In this document: piece by piece, positions 36,901 to 50,435 of the stretch
Layout of the letters: the number at the start of each line of letters is the position of its first letter
Position numbering within the stretch: position 1 is the first letter of the stretch
Assembly (NCBI RefSeq): GCF_918797505.1
Contig: NC_092801.1
Location: 7,440,001-7,504,000, forward strand
DNA from: Bemisia tabaci
Lineage: Eukaryota; Arthropoda; Insecta; Hemiptera; Aleyrodidae
DNA length: 64,000 nucleotides
Reading direction: 5' to 3'
The notes under the pieces: model-generated
Databases searched by the model: none
The model's input: the letters and a program-made list of their open reading frames with translations, nothing else
What the model was told of the DNA's origin: nothing
Made by a program: the position numbers and the translations under genes

Positions 36901-39900
36901 ATTTAGAGCTACGATTTCTGGTTCAGTTTAAAAACAACGTACGTACAAATTGCCTCCATATGGACATATGTGTTTTTACGGATGAACCAGAAATTGTAGT
37001 TCCTAAGACACGTTAACGGAGATTTTGAGACACTACATCTAGAAATGCCCTCTCTAAGCCCAGCGCTTCAATTGGACTGCATTTTACTAATGAGAACTAC
37101 AATTTCTGGCTCAGTTCAAAAACAACCTATGCACCATTTTTATCCTTTTAGACGTATGTGTTTTTACGGATGAGCTAGAAATTGTAGTTCCTAAGACACG
37201 TTAACGGAGATTTTGAGACACTACATCTAGGAATGCTCTTTCTGCGCCCAGCGCTGCAATTGGACTGCATTTAACAAATGGGAACTACAATTTCTGAATC
37301 AGTTCTAAAACAACATATGTACCAATTGTATCCATTTAAACATATGTGTTTTTACGGATGAACCAGAAATTATAGTTCTTAAGACACGTTCACGGAGATT
37401 TTGAGGCACCACATCTATAGGAATGCTCTTTCTGCGCCCAGCGCTTCAATTGGACTGCATTCAACAAATGGGAACTACAATTTCTGGCTTAGTTCAAATA
37501 CAAGATATGTACCATTTGTATCCCTTTAGACATATGTATTTTTACGGACGAGCCAGAAATTGTAGTTCCTAATTACAAATTGGACCGGAGATCCGGCACC
37601 GGGCGGTGAGTTATTCCGCGGAGGGCGTTGGCGACGAAACGCGAGAAGGACGACCCGAGTGGCGAGGAAGGAACTGATAAATGACGATATTTAATTGCGA
37701 GTAATGAGATAAGGCGCCGGGCAGTTGCGTCAGGGCGAATTGCATCGGAAAAATGCATTCCGCATAGTTCGCGAATGCGCTTTTTTCCGCGAAACGATAG
37801 TGGCACTTCCTTGCGGGATGCCCGGGTGGCCGCTCCAGAAAGTCCAGATTCCCAGCGCAGGAAGAGGGAACCTCACGATAGTGGACCTCAGGAAGTTTGG
37901 TTCGCAGATTCCTTGAAACAATCCGACTTCACTTTGGATTTCATCTTGCAATGGACCACTAGACAAGGTACGAATTTCAGCATTCTGATACATGTTTCTT
38001 AACCAGAATTTCACGTAAAACACGATTAACGCAACGAATATTACTGAAACGAACTCCTAACGAAGGTATTAACGTTTTTACTTCACATTGGTTACGAGGA
38101 ATTTGAACTGCCCGCTCACAAGAAACTCAAAGCTCTACGTGAGTCAAATCGCGAACTACAACGGTTTCAGCAAGCTTCTCAACCGAACAATGTTCGTTTC
38201 CCGCCATGTGTTGTACAAACTATAAGCAATTTGCTATAGCTGAGCCAAAGCGTCAAGATTGAGGTTGCCAGATTTTTATATTGCAGAGACTGTCATGATA
38301 ACGTTTAGCCCGCGATGTGAATCACGTAGAGCATCGAGTTTTCATGAGCGGGTGGTTTGAATTCACGCATCAAGAATCATTAAATATATTTGGAAGGAGT
38401 TGATTTCGGTAATTTTCGTTGCGCGAATCGTGTTTTACGTGAAATTTTGGTTCAGAAACATGTATTAGAATGCTGAAATTCGTACCCTGTCTAGTGGTCC
38501 ATTAGGAACTGTAATTTCTGGCTCATCCGCTAAAACATGCATCGTCATTTCCCGGCCAAAGTATCACAAGCACCATGCGACGTTTGAAAATTTCCGCGGC
38601 CATTTTGTTTTCTTACAGAGAAATTGCTCGATTTATTTCAATGCGATGTATCGGCGAAATATCGACAAAACGATAGTGGACCTCAGGAAGTTTGATTTGC
38701 AGATTCCTTGAAACAGTCCGACCTCACTTTGGCTTTCGTTTTGCAATTAGGAACTATAATTTCTGGCTTATCCGCAAAAACATGTATCGTCATTTCCCGG
38801 CCAAAGTATCGCAAGCGCCATGCGACGTTTATGAATTTCGCCGCCATTTTGTTTTTTTTACAGAGAAATTGCTCGACAGAGCTGTTCGAAAATTTCACTG
38901 ACTTTTCTTTGTGCTCCCGATAAAATCCAGTAAAATTTTCAAACAGATCCAACCAATAATTTGTCTTTAAAAAATTAAATGACGGCGGAAATTTTTAAAC
39001 GTCGCATGGTGCTTGTAATATTTTGGTAGGAAGGTGACGGTATGTGCATTGGGAAACTAATGATGCGTACGTTGTATCCAAACATAGCCAGAAATTGCAG
39101 TACCCATAATGGGCCAGTTCTGCTGGCGACAGAATCGCGTTTTGATGCTCGATTCCAGAAGATTAGCTAAAACAATCAGAACTGTCTAGACGGCAACTTT
39201 CTACGTTCAATATTAACCGAGATATCGCGCTTTGAAAATTATGGTTCGTGCAATAAATCGGTTAATTTTCTCCTGTCAATAATTCAAAGTCGAGAAAAAA
39301 TACTTCGGTATTTTCCCAGAAATTCCGAAAAATAATTGATCGGATTAAAATTTCATACGTGTGAGATACGCCACGCTTTTATTTAGCAAAATCCCTCACA
39401 GTTCTTGGGAGGGGTCATCCCTCTCTCCCAGCCTCTCTCGCTTCGTCAATAAACTTGAGCCAGCGCTTAAGCTGAGTTATAGTTCGTTTGCCATGTAGTT
39501 TTCCTATATTTTAAAGTCATTGTCTCAGAGCGTCAAAAAATCTTCGTGTGAAGAATAGCGCACATGCACAAGATCGAAGATCCCTACCTTAGTGGCCGGT
39601 CCTTTGTGTATTCAGTGCAATATCCTTAACACCTCTGTGCTCCAAGAAAGAAGCACTACCTCCGTTGCAAAAGTGCCAAAGTTGATTATCACTCAAAATG
39701 TAGGTTCAGCAATTGCTGATAACGTAGAACGCACAGGGAAAATAGTTCACAACGACGTCAGACTGTGCGAGCAAAATTGACAATTTAAATCGTCATACTG
39801 TTAACACGGAACGAATCGCATGTGGTGAGGAAAAAGAAGCAATTTTTTGTGAGCCAGCACTGTGTCATGTTTTTTCAGACTGTGGTGTATTTATATTTTG

Positions 39901-42900
39901 CAAATTTTATTTCTAGTCCGATGTAACTGAATGTCCATTATTTTCGAATTAGAATGTCGAGGGTGAATGATTCAGCCCTGAAATCGTCAACTCCGCAGCA
40001 ACTATCACCATCTTCAATATTTTCTTTCAATTTTCCCATCGCTCGCTTTTCCAGTAGTTTTTATTCGAAGCGTCGAGTCAACTTCGAGGATGGATGTTTT
40101 TGATGAACGGAATAAATTTCGGTCGGAAAACATGGGAGCTAAGTCAGGTTAGCACCGGAAGAGGGCGCGTATTGTTGAAGAGTTTATAAGTGATACATTG
40201 CAAGCAAACTTCATGGCTTGGTATGAAAAGAGACCTCAGATTGCGGCCGCAGCTTCCATTTAAAAAAAGGGTTTATTTTTCAAACTCTATCAGTGATGCC
40301 CCAAAAGCCCTCTTACGCCTAGGAGAGCTTTGAACTCCCAACGTCCATGATTTAAAAGAAAATTGGACTACACACTGAAAAAAATTCTCGGCGTTTTTAC
40401 CAAGGTCCGTTGGTACCTTTACATCTCACTCTTTTGGATTACCAGACTTCCTGTCATACTTTATTTTTAACGGAAACTACTCACGGTAATTCTTATAAAA
40501 ATTCCGGTGATTTTTACTTCTTTTTGTCGAAGAAAATTTCTTGGCATAAAATTCCAAGTAATGATGTCAATTTTTCTCGTATTTAACAAAATAACATAGA
40601 TGGCGGAGATTTTTCAAGACACCGCAATACGAGTTCAGTGATTTGCCGACATTGCACCGTCATATATACCATTGGATTCCCTATGCAGAACTGTGCTTTT
40701 TAGAAGAGCCTGAGATAGTGGTTCTTCATCGCAAAATGTAATCCAATTATTCGTATAAAATTTAGAGGTTCCCTGTGCACTGGAAAAAAAACACATTGGA
40801 TCTTGAGTCCAGACTCTTGAAAACATTGACAAGAAAAATACCCTTGATTCAATCGGATTTTTGCTTGAATCAAAACGAAATCTGCTCAATTAAGAGGCAT
40901 GGTTCTTGATTTAAGCTAGATTCTGGTTGAATCAAGAGTACTTTTCTTGTCGATGTTTTTAAGAGTCTGGACTTTAGATCCAATGTGTTTATTTTCCCCC
41001 AGTGTAGTTGAATTTCATGAAGAAATGAGTTTTTGGCCCACAAATTTTTGAGTAGACTCTTTCGGGTGAAATCGCATAAAAAACAAGTCGAGCACTTTAA
41101 AAATGTCTGAAATGCAATCCTTAGTGCACAATTTTGTTAATTTACACTACATTCGCCGATTCTTTTCACTGAAAAATGAGAGCTCCAATACTAGAAAAAA
41201 AATATGGTAAAAGAGGTGAACGCAGACAATTTTGAACCCTCAAAAATTTATGAAAGAGCTGAATTGCTGAAATTTCGATCTAGTGGGTTTCATTTGCAGA
41301 ATCCTCCTCTTCTATAGCTTCCTCCTGCTCTGTGGGGTGCCCCTCCCGGATTGCCCCCCCCCCCCCCAGTGACGTGGCGTCCTTTGCAATATATCGATTG
41401 TTGTGTCATTTAAACCTATGGGAAGGATCGATAAGCAGAGTGTGCGCAGCGAACACCTTAATACTCGATTCTTTACCATAGGATCAAATGGCAGAACAAT
41501 CGATATATCGTAAAGCACGCCACGCCACTGCCGCCCCCCCCCCTCGATCTCAAATGGTTCCCTCCCCACCAGTGCGACGTAGCCAGGCATTTTTCATGGG
41601 GAGGAGATTTACGGTCAAGCATTTTTTATGGGGAAATCCAAAGGTGTAGAAAATCACGAGATTTGACGGATTTTTGGGGACACTTTCTAATCGGGGGGGG
41701 GGGGGGTCTCAAACCCCGGATCGTGCCATTGGACTTTTCTGGAGTTTTTCTGTGCCCACCGCTTCGCTATGGTTTCCAGTAGAGTACTCATATTGAGTGA
41801 GTATGGCCACTGGGCCCCATGGAGAGGCTTAGGACCCTAAAATGGCGGTGCGTTGTTTTGGTTTTTGTGGAAGGGAGGGGGGTCATTGCCAACTTTTGAC
41901 GGTTTTCACCAACCGCACTTGCTGCCAACCTTACTACATCTAAGATAATTTTTCTCAAAAATTGCACACGATTAGCCTCAAAAATATGTAAAGAAGTCGC
42001 AATAGTGCATTTGGGTAAATTTCTCGTTACGATAAGCAAAGAAAACTACATTTTGAGTCATTTTGCATTACATTAATTTATGGCGTCCGCCATTTTTGGG
42101 TCCTAAGGGCTCCATTCAGCCTAAGATGGCTGAGCTAATCAGAGGTGGTAACACCAGTGGTCATACTCTCTCAATATAGGTACTCTAGTTTCCAGAATTC
42201 ACTTCTTTCTCAGTGAGCTGTAAGCAAGCTATTTTGTCAGCGAGTGCTTCAAAACTTTGTCAAATCGACAAGTACGGGCCCCGCGGAGTGCAGGTGGGGG
42301 GCGGGGGAGTCGTTGACCCCATTAGCCTGTGCAGGAAGGGTCGTGAATCGCGGAAGACGGGAAGAGCCTGGCCCGATGAAAGCGCATCCTGGATCCCTCG
42401 GCAGGGCCGGGCCATCGGCTTTGCTTCACATCCGCGCAAACCCATCAAAGCCGCTCCGACTCGGATTTTGATCATCGAATCCATTTAATCGCCTGTTGTC
42501 AGGTTTATGGCGCTCCCGCGAACTAGCATGAGCGGATTTTCATGGAGAGCAAAGCGAGGCGTGAATGATCGATTTTTATCGATATTTTCCCATTTGAAGC
42601 CATGGTGCACGGAGAAAAAAACTTCGTGCGTGGGACCCAAAGTTTAGGTCATATGGATCTCTGAGGTTTTCGGATTGAGCATTTGAACACTTTAGGTCCA
42701 GCTGCTGAGGTTTGGATCACACATCTGAAACTTCAGTTCTTACATCTGAAGTACTTCGGTTTTCAAATCCGAAAAACTTCGGTTCTCACATCCGAAAAAC
42801 TTCGATTCTCACATCTGAAGTACTTCAGATGTAAGAACTGAAGTTTCAGATGTGTGATCCGAACCTCGACAGCTAGATCTAAAAGTGTTCAAATGCTCAA

Positions 42901-43143
42901 TCCGAAAACTTCAGAGATCCATATGACCTAAACTTCGGGTCCCACGCACGAGGTTTTTTTCTCCGTGTGAGGAATTGATTACTATGGTGTTCGTTGCGAA
43001 CCAGTGGCGTGGCGTGCTTTGCGATATATCTACTGATCTCCCATCAAAACCTACGGAAAAGAGGATCGATAAACGATCCTTTATCGATATTGAAATTTTT
43101 TGAACATATTGGCCCTGTTTTCCCCGCGTCAATAGTGCACTGG

Positions 43144-43180
<37 letters not shown>

Positions 43181-46100
43181 ATTGGATCTAGAGTCCAGAC
43201 TCTTGAAAACATTGACACGAAAAAATACTCTTGATTCAATCAGATTTTTGCTTAAATCAAAAGGAAATCCGCTCAAATTAAGAGGCTTGGTTCTTGATTT
43301 AAGCAAAAATCCGATTGAATCAAGAGTATTGTTTTCTTGTCGATGTTTTTGAGAGTCTGGACTCTAGATCCAATGTGTTTTTTTTCCCAGTGTGTGGATC
43401 CAGCACTATTTTACCACCTTGTTACATACAGCACGGGCAACGTTCCTTAATGTTTTTTCTTGCTTGTTGGTTTGTTTAACCCGCTCATGCATGAATACGT
43501 AGAGTCGTAATGTAAATGGGAGAGCTGGCGCTATGTTCTGGTCTACGAGTTCCGAGCCCGGTGTGCGCCGAGCTTCGGTCACATTTTCGATACATGTTCG
43601 ATCCAAGATGGTGGTGATGAATGCGTAGTGATTCCTATGTTCTTTGTTTACATAGGTTGGCCGGGTCCCCGTGTATCAAAAACAATCGAATGTGTATCGA
43701 AAAGGTGACCCGGCGTAACACAGAAGTCTCGGAATTTGGGATCTGGAAAATGTATAAAAGTGGCGCTAGCCAGGGCCGGATTTACCTACTTGCCGCCCAT
43801 GGGCCGCCTGTATTTTGCTGCCCCCTTCTCATTCGTTTTGAAACATCCATAAAAACCATCAAGTGAACGTGCCGGAGGGGGAGGGGTACATAAGACGCGT
43901 TTACCTACTCGCGCTGGATACATTTTTAACGAAAACCCTGTCAACACTACTAGCAAAATTTCACGGAACTTAGCGCGAAAGTTAAGTTCCGTAAACCTAT
44001 CTCTATATGGACAAGGTCCTCCATTTATAAGAAATGAACCAAAAAATTATGAAAGAACAAACATAAATGTGGTTAAAGCATTTTAACTTCCGCCGCTGCG
44101 CCGCGCTGCGCTGATCGCACTGTGATTGGCGCAATGCGTGAAGTATTCCTGCAGTCTTGTAGGCGCTATACGTTTCACGCCAACCGCTCCTGACCGCACT
44201 GTGTTTGGCGCAATGGGTGATGTATTCATGCAGTCTTGTAGGCGCTAATATGTGTTACATGCCGATCGCCGCGCCGAGGGCTTGTCTTTTTCATCTCAAG
44301 TCCTCGTCATCATTCCTCTCTGCGTTGAGCTCCAGGCCAAATTGCGTGTTTAGTTCTTCTCTTCACTCTACTAAATAAAGATGCTATTTCTTGTATCACT
44401 GAAAACCGACATAATTAGAAATTACTACACTCTCAGGAAAGAGAGATTTCGTCCCCTTTTGTCATTGATAATTTTTTCTCTGAATCCAAGTTTTTTATAC
44501 CTATATTTAAAAAAATCGCAAAATTTGCCGCCCCCTAAATTTCGCGCCATGCGCCGCGGCCCATGTGGCCACCCCCTTAATCCGGCCCTGGTGCCAGCTC
44601 TCCAAATTAAATCACAACTCTATGCGTACTCTACGGTTTAACTGCGGTTTCTTCTCTCGGTGCAATCTTGCAGCACTTTTGAAATAGTTCTGATCATTTT
44701 TTCCCATAATTACTAGAAGCATACAATCGCACCTGGAGGGGAGGGAAAAACTTCGCAACTCGAAATATGACCACCATTAAATCGCGAGTAGTGACGCTTA
44801 ACGGTGCGGTGCGGTGGTCCGGTGCATTCGGGTTATCGATGATTCACGACATAAGCACCCTCCTTCAATCCGATCCGTACCAGACAGATTGAAACCAGTG
44901 GCGTGGTGTGAATTGCGATATATCGATTGGTATGCCATTTAAACCTATGGTAAAGAATCGATTATTAAGGTGTTCGCTGCGAACACCCTGTTTATCGATC
45001 CTTTTCCATGGGTTTAAATGGCAAAACAATCGATATATCGCAAAGCACGCCACGCCACTGATTGAAACGGATCCACGGAGCTACCACCCATATTGGTATT
45101 CGGTAATCCAAACCCCGCAATCGTCGTGTGAATTTTTTTCTTGAATCGCAAAAATTTCACTCACGCATTCTTGCGTCTGGAATTGATGGCCATCCCTGCC
45201 GTGATAGCGAAGAGAGCCGTAAGTGCAAAAATGAAGTTTTGAGAAAACGGGCTCAGAAGCTTCCGACCGGAACACTTTATTGAAAGAAGCCTCCGTTCTT
45301 TGTCAAATTGCCAAATTTTTTATTTTTTCAAGAATTTTATGTAAATTTTAATTTTCAATATGTTTCAAGATCGTCTCGTCGAAAGCCAGGATAAATTATG
45401 AGGAATCAAACGAAATTCTTTTTCGAAAATCCGCCGAGTAGAACCCTATAAAAGTGTACCTCAGCATGACTCCGTTTACATGACTCCCACAGTGTAAACC
45501 CCATTAGGCTCCGCACAGTGGATCGAGTCAGTTTGAGAGGTCGGACAAAATCTGAAAACTTTAAACAATTATAAATCCGTTTATACTAAACTTTGAGGTT
45601 CTAAAAGTGGTTCCATTGGTTTCCTCTTGAAATTTTCTGCGGTAAGCACCCCTTAAAATCTAAAATGTGACGTATTAAACATCAAAATTTGCAGTTTTAG
45701 TCTAAAATTTCATGTCCGACCTCTCTAATTGACTCGATCCACTGTGCTCCGTCAGGAAAAGGGCTATTTAAGAGAGGATTTTGGATTCAATCGTAAGACG
45801 CAGGTCAATTTGGCAACTGAGCCTAGTCGGCCGGGCCGGGCCGGGACAGTCTCAGTTCGTTGATTTTTCATCGGCGGCCTGGGTTCTGAGTGCATTATGC
45901 CGGCGGCGAACTTTCCTCGCCGAAGAAAAAAAATTAAAAATTACGGTCAAACGAGGCTCTGTTTGGGCAACGGGCCGGAAAGCAAAGCTTGAGTTCAATT
46001 CTTTCTTTTCGCGTTCCCTGTTGAACATTACGCAATCCCTTGCACAATGCAACGTTCGCAAATCAACTTCACGTGTGGAGGGGAATTTCTGGTTTCATGG

Positions 46101-48587
46101 AAGGAACGTGAGTGCAAGGAATGCTTTCATACACTGAAAAAAAGTTACGGGCTATATAGACATACCGCCCGCTTTCCGGGCGCAGAGGCCGTAAGTTCCG
46201 GGTGCTGGAGACGAAGCTTCGACTACTCCGAGTGCTGCACCCGGAACTTTCGGCCTCCGAGCCCGGAAGGTGGAATGTATGTCTATATAGTGTAATCAGT
46301 GGCGAGGCGCGAATGATCGACTATCGATATTTCTCCATTTGAAGCTATGGTACAGAATCGATTATCAAGGCGTTCGCTGCGAACACCCTAATAATCGACC
46401 CTTTTCCATCGGTTTAAATGGCACAACAATCGATGTATTATCGCAAAGCACGCCACGCCACTGTTCCGTAAATACAGCCTCCACGGACGTAGTTTTTTTT
46501 CCAATGTACACTCAAACTCTATGGGACAACTGGATCATCATAAACGGTTGATAAAGGAGAATTTGCAAGCAAATTTTTTATCGCTTTATCTGAGAGAGCT
46601 TTAAGGGCTGATTTTGTGGTGGGTATTTTTCATAATTTTTTTCTGAAACGGAAAGCAGTATAAAAATAGACTTGAAATGGAGAAAATGCACAGTCTATAG
46701 ACGTTATTTGGCGAAATCTCTCATTTAAACACTGCTTTTTAGCAAATTAGACCATTTTGTCACATCTCCTCCAAATATTGTCGAATTTATGAACCAAAGG
46801 ATGTATGAATCAAAATTTTGAATGTAATTTTCAATTCTTTTAATCACACGAATAAAAAGAAAGCAGAAATGTAATGATACATATATGTGTCCATTTTCTC
46901 GAACCATCTGAGGTAAAACCTCAATGAACTTATTTTGGAGAAGATTAGAAAACTTAGGGGTATGTTTTGAGGCGAAATAGTCGTGCGCAAGTTTCCAACA
47001 CTGTAACATCTTTTCCGTCTTCGGGTGATTGGACCACGTTTAGCAGAAAGGAACCAAGCCACATCAGCTACCGCAAAATATAATTCGCCGATTTAATTTT
47101 TAACGTATAAATGGTGGTGCGGATTTTTGTGCGAATTCCAGTGAATTTCTGCATTGTACGAGGCAAACTCCTTTAAATTTTCAAAGGAATTCGCAAAAAC
47201 ATTCTCCCTCTAAAAAAAAAATTAATTGCCCATTGGCCAAAGCTGATGTGGCTTGGTTCATTCTGCTAAACGCGGTCCATTCAGAACATGTGTCTTGCGC
47301 TCTTATCACTTCCGGGACGGTCGTCGATTCTCCTCCAACACATCAAGCGCGACGATCGTTCCGAAAAAAAATACGTAAGACGATAGACGTATCGGATTCG
47401 ATGCGAATACCTGGTGATTGCCACGGTGGAAGACCTCACATCCTTCGTCGCACTAGCTTCCTCCGCATAGTTTAATGTTCCCATCTTGCAGGCAACTGAC
47501 GGCCGGTGTGTGTTAATGAAGGCGTCAAAAATTTAGAGAACTAGCGAGGGGAGGAGGGTTTGGAAAACATGAGGATTCGGGAGGAATGTATATTCACACA
47601 TTGTACCCGGGTATTTCAATATCACAGGAGTTAGGCGAGAATTCAACAACATTTTGCAATAAGCAAGAAAAAAAAGAAACACTAAAAAATGTGGCTCAAA
47701 CTGTATCTAACAAGGTAGTGTAACAGTGTAGGGCCCACACTACTTTGCCGGGAAAGCAAGGCCAAAAAGCTCAAGAGTTTTCAATTATTAGACTCATAAC
47801 TTTAAGCTCTTATGATTTGCAATGAAGAACTGCTGTTTCGTTTTAGAAACAGCATACTCGTATAATATTGTATCTTGGAGGGTCCTGACTCGTTTTCAAA
47901 AAAACGATGGATAGGAAGGATAGGAAGGGATGCGGGATTATACGAGCAGGGGCTTAGAGAGGAGGACAAGGCGTATAAGTACAGTTTTTGAAAAAATTGA
48001 GATGTTAATAATTTCAAGCAAGACTAGTCTTGATGCATATTCTGCAAAAAATTCATTTCCAAAGTCCAATTTGTGGGCATCAGAAAGTCAGCTTGAACTT
48101 TCTTTCTGCCGTAAGGATCCATGTAACATTTCGAAACTTCAAACACGTGTTCCTCGAAATGGCAAAAACAGCACGTATGCTCCTTATGTACTCCAAGCCC
48201 CTCATATGATCTGTATACGAGTTGTTGTGGGCTAGGTCAAACTTTTGTCACCACTCGAGAACGCCTTCAGTTTCGAGCGATACTTCACTGCCAACACCGG
48301 AGTTAAAATATTTGTATCATAAATTGTCGTGCAGAATCCTTCGCTTTTGGAACATTCATTCATAAAGAATATTGTCTCACATGTAGTCGGAAAACTCCTT
48401 ACAGAGACTAGGAATTATGATTGTCTTGTGGTTCGGTCTTTATTAATATTTTTTTTAATGCTTTTATGGATAAGCCAGAAACGGTACTTTCTATCCCAAA
48501 ATGTTGCACAATGGACCATTGGACTAGGCACAATTTTATGCATTATGATGTTTTCTCATCAAAATTTTACGAAGAGCACGCTTTGTA

Positions 48588-48637
<50 letters not shown>

Positions 48638-50399
48638 ACTGAAAGTAACTCTTAACCAAGATAATATTTTCGATGCATAAATTCAAACTTCCCGCTTTTC
48701 GACAAAACAAATAATCTCCTTGACTTAAATCACATACTAAACGTTACCGCGACAGTTTCTGCGGTACGAAAGTATAATAACGTCATTCTGGGTGCTTCGG
48801 CTCAGCTATTGTACGTTATTTACACTTTGAACAAGACATGGTTGGAAAAGAACACTGTTTATTGTGAAGCCTACAGCAGCACGCGATAAGATCAAAAAAG
48901 CCCCTTATATCTCTTGTAAGCGGCAAGTTCAAAATCTTTGGACCCAATGTTGAATAAAAACATTATTATCTTGGTTTGGAGTTGACATCAGTTATTTTTG
49001 TAGCTCAAACCGTATTGTGCGTGAACTTTTGAAGAGGCAACATCCATCGGAATGCTGAAAGTCAAACCTTGTCCAGTAGCCGATTGAATAATAATATCAG
49101 AACGAGCGGAAGGCGTCCTCAAGCATGCTGTTTTAGGGGGTATGACCCCTGGTCACCACGCGGTCCGACCCCCGGAGTGCGCTTCGCGCCAGCTATTAGT
49201 TTTATAATATGTCTAACAGTATGCGAATGACGCATATTCCTTTGGGTTAAACAATCAATCAGGCAAGAGCAACACGATCTGAAATCCAATGTTTTGCAAT
49301 CTCCGTGAAAGGAAATGATAACAAAAAAATCTAGAGATTTTTTTCCTGGTTTTTTCGTCTGTTTCAAGCTCGGAGTTATTTAAAATCTCGTAATTACTCT
49401 CCCATTTGACGAACTTAATTACATAGAGGATTTTCGTGCAATGCTCTCGCCTACGTGCACTTTCGAGTCCAATCCATTTCGGAAAAGCGAGACCAATTTT
49501 CATTAACCTTGAACAGACCTCAGACAACATAACGGCAAGTTACGCTCTGTAAAGCCTTATCTGGGAGGCCATCTTCCCGATCTCGGCTCCGCTGTAAAAT
49601 GGTAAAAAAACTCGAAAACGAGTACTCAGCGCGGTTGTCAATTTTACAGAGCAATGTTCATCATAATTAAATAAGTCGATGATAGAACTAAAAGTACCTC
49701 TATAGATGCTATAAAAGCCACGACACATCTCCTGGTATCGATCGTCTCGAATTGGATTAAACGTGATATTTCCAGAGATCATTTGCGCAGTTTGAAATTA
49801 GAATTGTCATATTTATTATTAATTAATTATTTTATCGAGATTAAATAACGAATATAATTAAATAAACTAATTAAATTTATTTTCATTAATTAATTACTCA
49901 CCGGCTCGCGATATTGTTGTTTCTGACGCGTTTCGGCTGTGTGGAAAAACAAAATAAATCAGTTGCACCGATCACAGAATCGTATTTTGATACTAGATTC
50001 TTGTAGACCAGCTGAAAATAATAAGATCTGTCCAAACACCAACTTTCTACGTTCAATAGTAACCGCGATATCCCGCTTTGAAAAAGTCTGTTTATGACGC
50101 GATTGTGACACCCTTGGTTTCTTCCGCTTTGCTTTCATCCAAGTTTCACGTTGAGTAACCAGTGAATCACTGACTGACGTCGTAGACCGAATTTTTCAAA
50201 TCGCGATTTCTCGGTCAATATTGAACGTGGAAAGTTACTGTTTGGACGGATCTAATTATTTTTAGCTGATCTACAATAATCAAGCATCAAACTCGATTTT
50301 GTGACTAGCGCAACCGATCCATCCTAAATTGTTTTCAAAAACCGATGTCCGACTCCCCTTATGGTCCCTTTTGCCCATCCCACGGGAGCTCGCACACTG

Positions 50400-50435
<36 letters not shown>
